Shown in pieces: positions 25,135-37,200 of a DNA stretch of 64,000 nucleotides. The stretch lies in the NCBI GenBank assembly GCA_019454045.1, contig SKCR01035580.1:62001-126000 (forward strand), given 5' to 3'. The stretch comes from Zanthoxylum bungeanum. Taxonomy: Eukaryota; Streptophyta; Magnoliopsida; Sapindales; Rutaceae. Positions within the stretch are counted from its first letter, which is position 1, and each line of letters starts with the position of its first letter. A program made the translations under genes and the position numbers. The notes beneath the pieces were generated by a model. That model saw only the letters and a program-made list of their open reading frames with translations, was not told the DNA's origin and did no database searches.

Positions 25135-27460
25135 TCAGAAAGGGAAATGCAAAAAGAAGTTGCATTCATTCATTGAATAAGTTTTTTTTTTACAGAGGGC
25201 CCCATCGGGGTTACCCACAAAAAAGGAGTAAAGCGAGCAGTCAAGAGGAATGGGCAGAGGCATCTTCAGAGACAACAACGGAGGTTGAAGGGTCGGGGCC
25301 TCTTCAGCAAAAGCAGCAGCGGGCGAGGAAGGGCCATGAAATTCTTCAGTTGGAGCAGCAGAGGTTAAGGGGCCATAAGCCTCTTCGACATGAGCAACAG
25401 CAAATGAGAAAAGAGTATGAGGCACTATGGACATTGGCTCGAGGTCTGGGATGGCCTCGGGTTCTTCTGAAATAAGGCCAAATGCCTCCTCTTGTGTCAT
25501 CTCCCTTTGGAAACCATCAGGATCTTGTGAATTATCTCCAAGTCCACGTCGAGCTGGAGCAACTCGAATATCCTGACACATTCCTCCAGCCTCTCTATCT
25601 TGGCCTCATGTTTGGTAGCCTCTAATGACCAGACAACTCAGATTTTATCCTCTTCAGATCGTCCAGAGCTTTCCCCAATTGATTCAATTTTTCTTCAAGA
25701 TTTATCTCGACCGTGGTAGCTCACCATTATTGACGCTTGAGTTCATCATTCTTCTAGACAGCCTCGGCCTTGGCCCCCTCCTCAGATTGTTTGAGACCTC
25801 GATTTTTTGTCTTTGGTTCCTTCAACTACTTCGACAGCTCTTGCTCCCTCTTGGTCAGACGGCTTTGGAGCCTTTGAACCTGACCCCCTCAGAAAGGGTG
25901 TTTGTCAACAAATCTTTATTGGTGGCCAAGATATAGACCAGCTGCAACATAGAAGACGATGTCAGTATGGAAAAATATAAGTACAAAGGATAAATCCAAT
26001 TACATTTGTGTGAAATCGGCAGGTCTGTTGATGATGTCCTTGGGCGAGATTTCCTCATATATCGTGGCCTGCTCCAAGCTCACAGTCTCAGCCATATAAT
26101 TGAAGGTCGGGATGAGGTAGGCCATCTTATTAATCCTCAAAGATTGGGGAGAGGCTGGTGGGGCTTTGACTTTTTAGCCCGTCGTATTTCTTCTTAGGGC
26201 CCTCTCTGCAAGCTCATCGGTCTTCTCGATCCTGATCTGATGGAAGCATCTTTTGGATGGTTGGGAGGGAGCAGTTGAAGTTTGGACTGGTTGGGAAGTG
26301 CTCGTGATTTGAGTGGGCGGTGGAGCACTTGAAGTTTGGACTGAAGGGATCAAAATTATGGCGATTTGTGGGGCACTTGAGGGCCCGACTGATGGAGCAG
26401 CTGAATGTGCTGATTTTCGCCTGGCCTCTGGCGGAACATAAGTTGTAATTCGAGAGCGGGTGCTACTAGATCCCCTTGAGAGGCCCGTGCTACCTCCCGA
26501 GCAAGCTCTTGTAACCAGACATTCCTGCCAATAAAAGAAGACATTTAGAGCATAAATGATGGGGAAATAACATAAAGAAAAATACAAGGCAGAAGACATA
26601 AGTTAGTGGGTCAGTCAAAACTACCAGCCTGCCTGGACTGGGGTGGTGGAGTGCTCGGGATGTGGCCTGTGTCGGAAAGGACAGAAAGGTTGACGAGGTC
26701 CCTATAGTGGCCTCCAAACTTGGTCGTCTTCTTTACCCTATTCGGGTCAATGGTGGACCTTTAGGAGATCCCCCCAACAAGCTGCAAGAGGCTCGGAGAT
26801 TAGTAAACTATTAAGGTTAGTCAGAAGGAAAACAGAGGTCAGGTTGTTACCTTCATCCAATAAAATATTGAGGAATGTGATGCGTTTTCCATTAGCCTAT
26901 TGGTGTTTCTCTATGGGCCCACTGCCCAAAACCACTAGTCTTTAAAAATTTTATTAGTAGATGAGAGGTTGGTAATGATGTAGGGAACCCTGGCATGGGT
27001 AGAAAGGTAATATCAACCCTTGTATTCTTTTGGGTTGGCATTCATCTGGTAAAGCCTTTTTAACTCAGAAAAGGTCGTCTCTCCCAGCCCGGCTCGGCTC
27101 TGGATTGCATGCTGACCGACCAATACCCTCCACCCGTTTAGATTCAGTTGGCACATGACTATGTGCATGGCAGACGACAACTTTACGAAGTAATTTTGAA
27201 TGGGCAGGCAAAGTCACATATCAAAGAAGGCCATGCATAATGCCACGATTTCATCCCCAGGTCGGCTCGCTTGGCTCCACTCTCTCGGGACAATCAGACT
27301 GATATCCTCGGGAATGCTAAATTTTTCTCTCAACTACTCCAGATCGGCCTCGATAATTGTTGAAGCCTGTTCCATGTTAAGGTTCATGAAGTCCAAAAGG
27401 GTATGGCTTGTCTCAGGCCGGGGAACCCTCTTATGGTAAGACCGGTTCTCCTATTCCGGA
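25135..27460 (-). pseudogene. Antisense ORF with gypsy-type transposase-like domain
   Basis: Read on the minus strand, about 27400-26870 show LREKFSIPEDISLIVPREW, then QLNLNGWRVLVGQ, FSELKRLYQMNANPKEYKG and a NKIFKD-W-FW tract. This is the pattern of the plant 'putative gypsy type transposon' domain (Pfam PF04195 by my recollection). Downstream, 26599-26174 is a Ser/Thr/Pro-rich stretch and 25581-25135 an acidic Pro-rich stretch. In-frame stops are frequent. Extra ORFs antisense to gag-pol are known in some Tat-lineage elements (for example Grande), which fits the position and strand here. Function is unknown even in intact elements. Confidence 0.65.
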
Positions 27461-28120
27461 ATGGATGGAGTTGTATCATAGTTGTCGGGACTTTTAAATC
27501 CCGAACTGTGAACAATTATGTGAGTGGGCGGCGCAATAGGCAAGATTTCAAAGGGAGTAAGGGAGGAAGACTCAAAGTTTGACATTCGCATCAAGGAAGG
27601 ACTCGAGGTGGATGGTTAGTACACAATATCACGATTAGTAAAGCATGCTAAAACTAGGGTATCATCATCATCCATATCAAGTGACTAACTGTAACATCGG
27701 TGAACCGGACGACTTGTACGGTACCAGGGCCTGACGACTATTACAATTCGGAGGCATAATACATAATATAAATCATGTTCAAGAAAATATGTGCTCATAA
27801 AATTATATTGGGACATTCGGAAGATTCCTTGAAATTTTGAAGCGAAACTTAGTTTGTGTTTCATCTCGAACAACTTTTAGTAATTGGACCGTAACATTTT
27901 CATACGATCTCTGATTTTTATGAATTTTATATCGCCGGAAATCGAAGATCAAGATCTACAACTTTCATGTTTAATATTTTTCCAAATTTGGATCAGATAT
28001 AGGTCAAAAGCGCAAGTCAAAAATTCTGATGAATAGTAATTTCGGACCCAAATGGAAGAATCTCAAACTTTCTCCAAACTTCCACACTTTTTTCCAACCT
28101 TCCAAATATCAAATGAAACC

Positions 28121-28135
28121 TACTATATAAAGGGT
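28121..28135 (+). promoter_or_regulatory. LTR TATA box
   Basis: TACTATATAAAGGGT, conserved at the same place in the right LTR (34721-34735). The stretch downstream is strongly purine-rich (GAAGAAA words), typical of a 5' leader. Confidence 0.65.
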
Positions 28136-28634
28136 ATATTATTCACTAAATTCATAAAAAAATGAAAAGAAGAAAGGAAAGAAGAAAACGTGAGAAGGAA
28201 GATGAGGAAGAAGAAAAAGAAAAAAAGGAAAGAAGAAAAGAAGCAAGAGAGAAGAAGCAAGAAGCAAGAAGGTTTGGCATCCATGAAACCCTAAAAGAGG
28301 AAGGAAACAACAAGAAAATGAGGTAAGGGCCTTTGACCCAAATTTTGGATTGTGGATTTTGTTGATAAAATACTAAATAGATGATAGAAGCATGTTGGGA
28401 ATTGCTCTTTGTGGCATAACATGTGCGGGAATTGATTGAAACCCATAAGTTTTGAGTTAGTTAGGGATATGAGATTAAAGTGTTAAAATGGTTTAAGGAG
28501 TTTTGGGACTAGTCAATGGTTATATTGAAGCTTAATCAAATGGATTGTGTGTTGATTTTGTATAGAAGTGATTAGTGATGATTTTAGATAAAATAGATAA
28601 TGAGAAGCAAAGTTGGAACCTGAGAAATAGGGTA

Positions 28635-28830
28635 GTGTCACGACGCAAGTCCTTTCGCGTCGCAACGCATACTGAGAAATTCATGAGGAATTATTTTTGG
28701 ACTTCCCGCGTCGCAACGCGCAAAGGCTTGTGTCGCGACGCGAACTGAGAATTTTCGAATATATGATTCTGGAATTGGGAGCGTCGCGACGCGCAAATCC
28801 CGGCATCGCGACGCGAATACAGAACTTTCC
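28635..28830. repeat. Cluster of GCGTCGCGACGC palindromes
   Basis: Five copies of a CGCGTCGCGACGCG-like word, one a perfect 12-bp palindrome at 28781-28792, the others decayed by C-to-T or G-to-A changes, which is what deamination of methylated CpG would produce. Perfect copies occur in the right LTR at 35302-35313 and 35375-35386. Confidence 0.85.
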
Positions 28831-29339
28831 CAAATTATTTTTAAATCATTCCAGTTCCACCCTAGTGCGTTAGAGGCCACCCTTAGGGCCTCGTATCAGT
28901 TGGTATATATATAACATCATGATATAAGTGCGTTAAGCCTTGTCATAATAATTAAAGGTATTCGGATTGATAGACCCAAATTAATTCAGAAAACGTTCCT
29001 TAGTTCACTTTCTAATCGAATTATCAATTATAGAATATCGCAGGAACCAGAGCTTTCTTCAGAAAGTGAGAAACGCGGCCACATTCTATAATCCATGAGT
29101 GGACACTCTCTTTTCCAGTTGATTTTTCATTTATGTTATTTGAACACAGACTTACTTTCAATATTTAGGGCGCTAGCCACATTTGTTTTTCTCATGCTAT
29201 TGAAAGAAAATGTTTTATACAGTTTTGAGATTTAAAGCATGATTTTTATGTTTTCGAGGCATGGGGGAAAAACCCACCTCAATATGCAACTTAATACATA
29301 TATGGAATTGACGGACAACACATGTGCACATGTAGAGGA

Positions 29340-29640
29340 CTGAGGGGATGGCGATACGTAACGCTCTCATATCCTAATTCAAAACTAGGGATGACAGATG
29401 CACATAGATCCTAGTTTCAGAGCTTGGAGGGTAGCATAGATCCGCACCCCTAGTTCTAGTTCAGTGGCTTGGGGGACGACGATACGTAGCGCCCCAATGC
29501 CACTAGTTTCAGGGACAGGAGTGGCATGCTTTGGGGGACGGTGATATGTAACGCCCTAATGTCATGGGTTTGCACTTCTGGCTCTAGTTAGGCGTATGGG
29601 GGGACGACGATACGTAACGCCCCCATGCGTCAAGTTTTCA
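29340..29640 (+). repeat. Repeats of the GGCGATACGTAACGC word
   Basis: Four imperfect units with the form GGGGACGACGATACGTAACGCCCC, each able to pair its G and C ends, spaced roughly 85-125 bp apart. The same series is in the right LTR (35936-38290), where one unit is split by solo LTR B. Confidence 0.75.
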
Positions 29641-30335
29641 ACATATATACAGAACTTAGTTTTCGGAAACAGTTTCAAATTCAGTTTACAGAAATAGTTT
29701 TCAGAGAAAATTTTTCCATGAAGTAAAGTTTTTCAGTAACAGTAGTTTTACAAGAAAATTTTAGTAAAGATTTTTATAAAGGTTTCCAGAGAAAGTATGT
29801 TTGAGACAAAGTAAAGTTTTCAGAAGATTTCAGATTTAATGTCAAAAAAATGAGATTTTATAAAGTATTTCAGTTTTCACTTTAAAGACCATCCATTCAC
29901 TTAGATCGTATGACGATCTAACCCCCACATTCAGTTTCCTTGCTTCGCATGTATTCTCGGAGACGAGCTCGGGAGAATGGATACTGATGCAGTCAGTCAC
30001 TAGAGTTTGGAGTCCACCAGGTCAAGTCAGGGATTAAGTTCGATACAATCAATCAAAGTCAGAAAGTGTCGTTGTAACATAATTATTATACAGTGATGGT
30101 CATACATTCATTGCATTATAGAGGTTATTACTATTATTGAACTGTGTATTGAAATCAGAGTACTTAATAGTAAGAGTATTGTGCATACATGGTGATGAGT
30201 TCGGTTATAGTCCCTTACATGAGTATATATATGTGTATGAGATGAGAAAAGTAGTTATCAGAGTTAGAGGCTTATGGGGTTAGTACGGTCTATCCCAAGC
30301 TGGTACCATCTCTTGGATCGGGGATGTTACAAAGA

Positions 30336-30347
30336 TGGTATCAGAGC
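30336..30347 (+). other. tRNA-Met primer-binding site
   Basis: TGGTATCAGAGC, four bases after the LTR end. It is an exact match to the initiator tRNA-Met type PBS common in plant LTR elements. Confidence 0.9.
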
Positions 30348-33300
30348 ATAGTCTAGGGAGTCAGTGACTGCAGTGGCAGAGTGTTGGGATCTGGTATACG
30401 TAGTATGTCCGAGATACCGGTATATGAGGCATTACCTCTCCAATATTCGATCCTTGAGTATGTTCTCAAGCTTCATAGACAGGTTAGTAAGCATTCATCA
30501 GGCTACCTAAGCTACTTCTAAACAAGTAAGTTTAATTCCTACTCTAGTTAGGAATCATTCCATGATTATTCGAAATTTTCAATACAAAATTTAGTTAAGC
30601 CATGAACCTAGTAAATAGAAGTACTAAGAATAGATACTTAGAGGAAGGGATTAGAAAGTTATAAGAAATGAAGAAAAGATACATAGAAGCTTAAACAACC
30701 AGAGACAAAAAGGTAAAGAGATAGAAATAAATAGTAAAGTTCTAAGGATACCCATCCAGGAAAGCATGAAGAGAAAGAGAATTATAGGAAGGAAAGTAAG
30801 CAAAGATACATAGTTGTTCAAGTAACCAGAGACGGTAAATGGAAAAGATATTGAAGCAGATGATAAAAAGAATACCATAACCTATTACAGTAAGAAGGAA
30901 TATAGTAAGCTTGGATAAGAGAAAGAATGCCAAATAGACCTATATAAGGTTTCTTCTTTTCTATAATAATCTTTTCTTCCTTAAGAAGTTCCTTCAAGTT
31001 AAATCTATAGACAATGAATATCCTGTATAGATAGCAAGTAACCCAAATAGCAAAGAATAGTAAGAAGCATAAAGGAGGAAAGGAACCAGAAATAGATATG
31101 GTTGTTCCAACGAATATGAGATGCCAGAAAGGATTTAGAGAATTCCATATTTTCAAATTTAGGCCCATAAGTAGATAAATGGAGGTCATTAATAGAAATG
31201 CTTAGTTGTTTAAACCTAAGGATCCGATAGACAATGCTCTGACCCATCTAAAACTTTCATCCCTTAGTTATACCGGTTAAGGAAGCTTCCCCGACAGAGC
31301 TAATTTCATACTTATCTCGCATAAATAATAGACCCTATCAGGATACAAAAGTAACAGAACAATGAAGCCGATATCTATTGATATATGGAATTCCTCCCTC
31401 ATTCTTAACCAACTTAGATAGTGTAATCGTAAAGAAACCAATACCCATAATACTTTATTTGGAGAAAGGACAACAGATCTTGAGGAGTGGTTTATCCACA
31501 ATGGAAGCGACAAGGATTTAAGGGTAAAATAGAAAGAATTTGACATAAGTCAAAGTTGACAAGATTCCAGTACTAGGAAGAAATCCATAATCAGATGGAC
31601 AGAGTTACGAGATAAAAGAGACTCAGGATTTAATAAGGAATACCAGTGTGGACAGGAAGACTAGGTAGCAAAGCTGTGGTTTATAGCTAGAGTGGAGAGC
31701 AGAAATCTGGAAGCAGCAAGAAGAAGAAACCACCATTAGCCTTAGTAGTATGGCTTAGAGCCAAGAGTTAGAGTATGAAAAAAGTAAGAAGAAACAGAAC
31801 ATAACAAGAGAATTCAGTATGTATAGTGACATAGATAATGTATCTTGGGAACATCAACGTAAGTGAAGACCTCGGGGTGATTGATCAAGATTAAGAAACT
31901 GTAAGACATGGATTAGTAAAAAAAATAGTTCATAGTAGTATGAATGGTAATTTTTCCTTCCAGTAACCCTTCTTCAATAAGTATATGGTCATTGAATCAG
32001 GAGTGGGGAGCATGTGTATACCCCTTAATTTGGAGCATAGTAATGATTTGAATAAGTAAGGGCGCGTGATATGATGAACAAATCATGAAATGGCTAGATA
32101 GTTAAACAAAGGAACAGATAAACCCCAAGAAAGTAAAAAATTCCAAAAGAGTAAGGAATTAAATTAAGAAACGTATAGTAGTACAAAGGTGAGATATCTA
32201 ACTTATACAAAGTTTTCTATAATCTTAGACACCCAACTTATTCAGAATTAATAAAAGTGTAGTATCCCAGCCAAGGAATTGGTAGCGATGCCATAACATG
32301 TATTAATATATGGAGTTTCCAAGGAAGTGTAGACTTAAGAGATCCAAGAAGACGAGGTAAAGGGGAAAATCAAGTAACAAAGCAAAATTTAGAAATACAT
32401 GATAACATTAGGGGTACGGTAGGAATTTGAGAGAGCATGAGCCTTATGGAGATTTTTAGTAGGAAGTAGTATGATTAATAGCCAGAGGTAAATTATGAGT
32501 AGCTGAAAAAGATAATTCAGATGGCTTTAGCAGAAGTACCTTAGTCTGGAAGTTAACACTAGGTAAGCAAATGAGAGAGTCCTAAGCTCATGGATAAACA
32601 GCATATGCAATCGCAGCACATGAGATTAGTAAGAACACTGTAACCAAAAAGCTCCAGAACAAGCCCCACCCTCCCAGCCCTCGTTAGATAACGACCGTAA
32701 AGATGGACCTTAATGTTCGCCTTGAAAGATTCTTAGAATCAAGTGCATGTGTAGTGAAAAGAAGTCGAAACATAAAGGTTTTGTATACAGTCAAGAGTAA
32801 TAATAGAAGAAGAAAATAGCCCAAAGTAAAATATGTAAATGAAAAGTTTGTTTAGATAAAGCAATGAATAGATAGAGTACTAATTAGTAACGATAGAATA
32901 TAAAGTTATAACATTAGATATGGCTAAGAAAGGTGTAGAGATGTATTCTTCTGGTAAGGAAACAGAGACATAGATTACAAACTCTTCTGGGTATAAAGGG
33001 AGATCAAAGAGAGATTAAGAAGGTCAATAAGTCAAGGGTTTAAAAGAGAAACTGTGAAGGCTCGGCGATAATAGTAGAGAATATTGAGTGAACAATGACA
33101 AAAATGTGTAACAACAATATTTTTAGTATTGGAACCGAGAGATAAGTTCACTTCAAGGTTGCTTTTAGTACGTGTAGTATAGTAATGAAAATGAAAGATA
33201 AGTTACTACAATGCTACATTCAGTACGGTGGGTGAAAATTCAAGCTATAAGTTACGTAACGGTCATTGGACAAGAATGAAATTTATAAGTTGTGAGTATT

Positions 33301-34280
33301 TGAGTTATAACAGTAGAGGGTATAAGACACAATATGAACTAACTAAACCAAATAGCCAGAAATAACATTAAGAAAAGGGAACATAGTTTAAGTAAAAGTA
33401 TATGTACGATTTAACTCAGCTTAGGAACTTTATTTTTAAGTCATTAGCCAATAAGAAATAATTCCAAAGAAGCTACCTAGAATTAACCTTCCTAATACAA
33501 GCCATTCAGTAAATAGCACTAGTTAGGAGAAAAACAAAATGAATTTGACATTGTATCATGAAGTGGTAAGCTCCATATATAATCAGAGAAGTGAGAACTT
33601 GAAAGAACAGAACCCATAAGTATTTGAAGCTTAGTGAGAAAATATATAGTTAAATAGTTAGGTTATGGGGGTAAACACGAGTTTTTGTTATGTAAGCAGC
33701 GTTAAGGAAAGATACAAGAGATTTTTTGTTTCACACTTTCACCAGAATGAAATCAGTACATGCGAAAGGCTTAACCATAAAGAACGCTAGTAGTTTAGAG
33801 AAGTTCGAAAGTACATGCTGGGAAGAACCAGATGCAGACAAGTAAATTAGTCATATCTAGGGATCGAAGAATAAGATTTCTGTAAGACGTAACAATAGTT
33901 GTAAATTGACGGAAGTATTAAGTACCTGGTAGAACTCTTACAAAGTAAGGACAAGGAATTGCCATTCAATCAAGAAATTCAAGAGGTATCATGCATGAAA
34001 CATATATTAGGATAAGAAGAAGAGTAATGCATACTTATGAGCTTTAGAAATAGAGTAAAGTATCAGTCCATGCGGACAGGAATAGAGTACCTTCGAGGTT
34101 ACAATACAGTTGATGAAGTGAAGTAAAAGAATGAGTATGTAGACGATTGTAAGTTGGTGACCTAAAAAATAGCACGTGAGTTATGTAACTTACGATAAGA
34201 TGTTCAGTATCGAGATTCTCGGATCTAGATCGACTCCAGGATTTCAGTTTTAAATAGGATTCGAGGACGAATCCTAGTTA
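30348..34280 (+). other. Noncoding interior of the LARD-like element
   Basis: 3.9 kb, A-rich and purine-biased on the plus strand, dense in stops. I find none of the gypsy gag, protease, RT, RNase H or integrase motifs in any frame. Open stretches on the minus strand (for example 30651-31546) are by-products of A-rich composition. One short internal duplication around the ACCAGAGAC word (30700 and 30825) is visible. Confidence 0.65.
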
Positions 34281-34294
34281 AGGGGGGAAGAATT
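34281..34294 (+). other. Polypurine tract of the LARD-like element
   Basis: AGGGGGGAAGAATT, directly before the right LTR start TGTAACATCC. It primes plus-strand synthesis. Confidence 0.85.
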
Positions 34295-37200
34295 TGTAAC
34301 ATCCGGTGAAGCGGATGACTTGTACGATACCAGGGTCTGACGACTATTACAATTCGGAGGCATAATACTTAATATAAATCATGTTCAAGTAAAAATGTGC
34401 TCATAAAATGGTATTGGGACATTCGGAAGATTCCTTGAAATTTTGAAGCGAAACTTATGTGCGTTCCATCTCGAATAGTTTTTAGTAATCGGGCCGTAAG
34501 TTTTTCATACAATCTCTGATTTTTATGAATTTTATATCTCCGGAAATCTGAGATTGAGATCTACAACTTCCGCGTTGATATAATTCCAATTCGGATAAGA
34601 AATAGGTCAAAACCATAAGTCAAAAATTCTGATGAATAGTAATTCAGACCCAATGGAAGAATCTCAAACTTTCTCCAAAATTCCACACTTTTCTCCAACC
34701 TTCCAAATATCAAATGACTCTTACTATATAAAGGGTATACTATTTACCAAATTCACTAAAAAAATGAAAAGAGGAAAGAAAGAAGAAAACGTGAGAAGGA
34801 ATATGAGGAAGAAGAATAAGAAGAAGAAGAGAAGAAAAAAAGAAAAGGGAAAGAAGAAAAGAAGAAAGAGAGAGGAAGGAAAAAGCAAGAAGGTTTGGCA
34901 TCCATGAAACCCTAAAAGAGGAAGGAAACAACAAGAAAATGAGGTAAGGGCCTTTGAACCAAATTTTAGATTGTGGATTTTGTTGATAAAATACTAAATG
35001 GATGATAGAAGCATGTTAGAAATTGCTTTTAGTGGCATAACATGTGCGGGAATTGATTGAAACCCCTAAGTTTAGAGTTATTTAGGGATATGAGATTAAA
35101 GTGTTAAAATGGGTTAAGGAGTTTTGGGACTAGTAAGTGGTTATATTGAAGTTTAATGAAATGGATTGTGTGTTGATTTTGTTTAGAAGTGATTGGTGAT
35201 GATTTTAGATAAAATAGATGATGAGAAGCAAAGTTCTTAGAAATAGGGTCGCGTCGCGACGTGTACTGAGAAATCCATGAGGAATTATTTATGGACTTCC
35301 CGCGTCGCGACGCGCAAGGGCTTGCGTCGCGACGTGAGCTGGGAATTTTCGAATATATGATTCTGGAATTGGGCGCGTCGCGACGCGCAAATCCCGGCAT
35401 CGCGATGCGAATATAGAACTTTCCCAAATCATTTTTAAATCATTCCAGTTCCACCCTAGCACGTTAGAGGCCACCCTTAGGGCCTCGTATCAGTTGGTGT
35501 ATATATATAACATCATGATATAAGTGCATTAAGCCTTGTGATAATAATTAAAGGTATTTGGATTGATAGACCCAAATTAATTCAGAAAACGTTCCTTAGT
35601 TCGCTTTCTAATCGAATTATCAATTATAGAATATCGTAGGAACCAGAGCTTTCTTCAGAAGTGAGAAACGCGACCACATTCTATAAGCTGTGAGTGGACA
35701 CTCTCTTTTCCAGTTGATTTTTCATTTATGTTATTGGAACACATACTTACTTTCAATATTTAGGGTGTAGCCACATTTGTTTTTTCTGATGCTATTGAAA
35801 GAAAATGTTTTTACAGTTTTGAGATTTAAAGCATGATTTTTATATGTTTTCGAGGCATGATGGAAAAACTCAACCTCAGTATGCAACTTGATACAGACAT
35901 GGAATTGACGACAGCACATGTGCACATGTAGAGGACTGGGGGGACGACGATGTTGGTGTTTACTAAAGTCCCAGATCATTAAACAAGCATGAAATAAGTG
36001 AGAATACAATCAACGAAGTTGCGGAATACTCACATCGATCGGTTGAGCGACGCGACAAGCAAACAAAACTCAAAATCTGCTCACTGGTTGGTCACGACAG
36101 TGACTGATTTTGCTCCATGGTGTGCTCGGAAATCATCAAGGTTTTTGAGCTCCAAGCTTCGTCAAACGATTCCCGGCTCATGGGTGGACTTCCCTATCAC
36201 GTTCGCATGTCTCTCGGAGTGCTAGCTCTTGATGATTTTACCGTAAAATCATCACATTTTGCTTCCCATTTTCTCCTTGGCTCACGGCAGTGGACTGCCA
36301 AACTAGTGAAGAAATTTGCCCACCATGGGCGTGAGATGAAGAGAGAAAGAGAGAAGAGAAATTGTAAGTGTTGGTTGCCAAAAGTGTATCTAATACACAT
36401 TTGTTAATTTCAAATTCATTTGGCATGAATTTGGCTTTTCAGAAGTCAAACGATTAAAGCCAACCACCAACATCAATCAATCAATCCATCAATCAATCAA
36501 ATCAAGTGACAAGTTGTCACATCACTCAAAGTGACTAATGATTTGACGCTTAATGTGACTAGCGATTTGACGCTTGATTTGACTTGCGTGCCGCACTCGA
36601 ATTCGAAATGCGAATGTGCTCGCAAACAATCCCGGGCTCGGGTTTGCTAATTCCAAATTAACGAATTTTCCATTGCGACGCAATTAAATGATTATGCCTA
36701 GCGAAATCACTATTCACGTCGCTAACGAATTAATTCTAAATTAATTCGTTCGCCCAAATTAAAATCTAATTTTAATTCTGTGTCGAAATCCAATTTCGTT
36801 TAATATATCGAATATATTAATTAATCGATTAATTCCTAATTAATCGATTAATTCCAAATTAATCGTTATTCTCTTTTTAATGATATTTTATCCCAGATAA
36901 AATATCTCCGCAATTAATCCCAGATTAATTTTCTCTCTCATCTAATTAATCCCAGATTAATTAAAGTGCGAGTCATACGTCATCGGTGAATCTTCGGGAA
37001 GTGACCCATGAGATCCCCGAATATGTTGGCAGTAAATTCGGTCGTCGGACTATCCGAGCACGTAAGTACCTAGTACTACGTTTATACCGATTTACAAGAC
37101 AATGTTGGCTTCTAGCAAAGCGCCATGCATACCCAATTCTTCATAAATATCCTTACAGGAATAAAGGATCTATATCATGCGTAGTATACGTAGTATTGTG

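Larger units (their letters stand above)
27690..30331 (+). repeat. 5' LTR of the LARD-like element (2.64 kb)
   Basis: It starts TGTAACATCGGTG and ends GGGGATGTTACA, a perfect TGTAACATC/GATGTTACA inverted end. It is colinear with 34295-38779. Inside are a TATA box, a GA-rich tract (28150-28330), a cluster of CpG palindromes (28635-28830) and hairpin-like repeats (29340-29640). Confidence 0.9.

Noticed and set aside
30651..31546. Cluster of minus-strand ORFs rich in Leu, Phe and Ser
   Set aside because: Complement of A- and G-rich noncoding LARD interior; no start context, no homology pattern and no conserved spacing.
34632..34907. Lys/Arg-rich 91-codon ORF
   Set aside because: It overlaps the GA-rich leader tract of the LARD LTR; the matching place in the left LTR is not open in the same way. 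Composition artefact.
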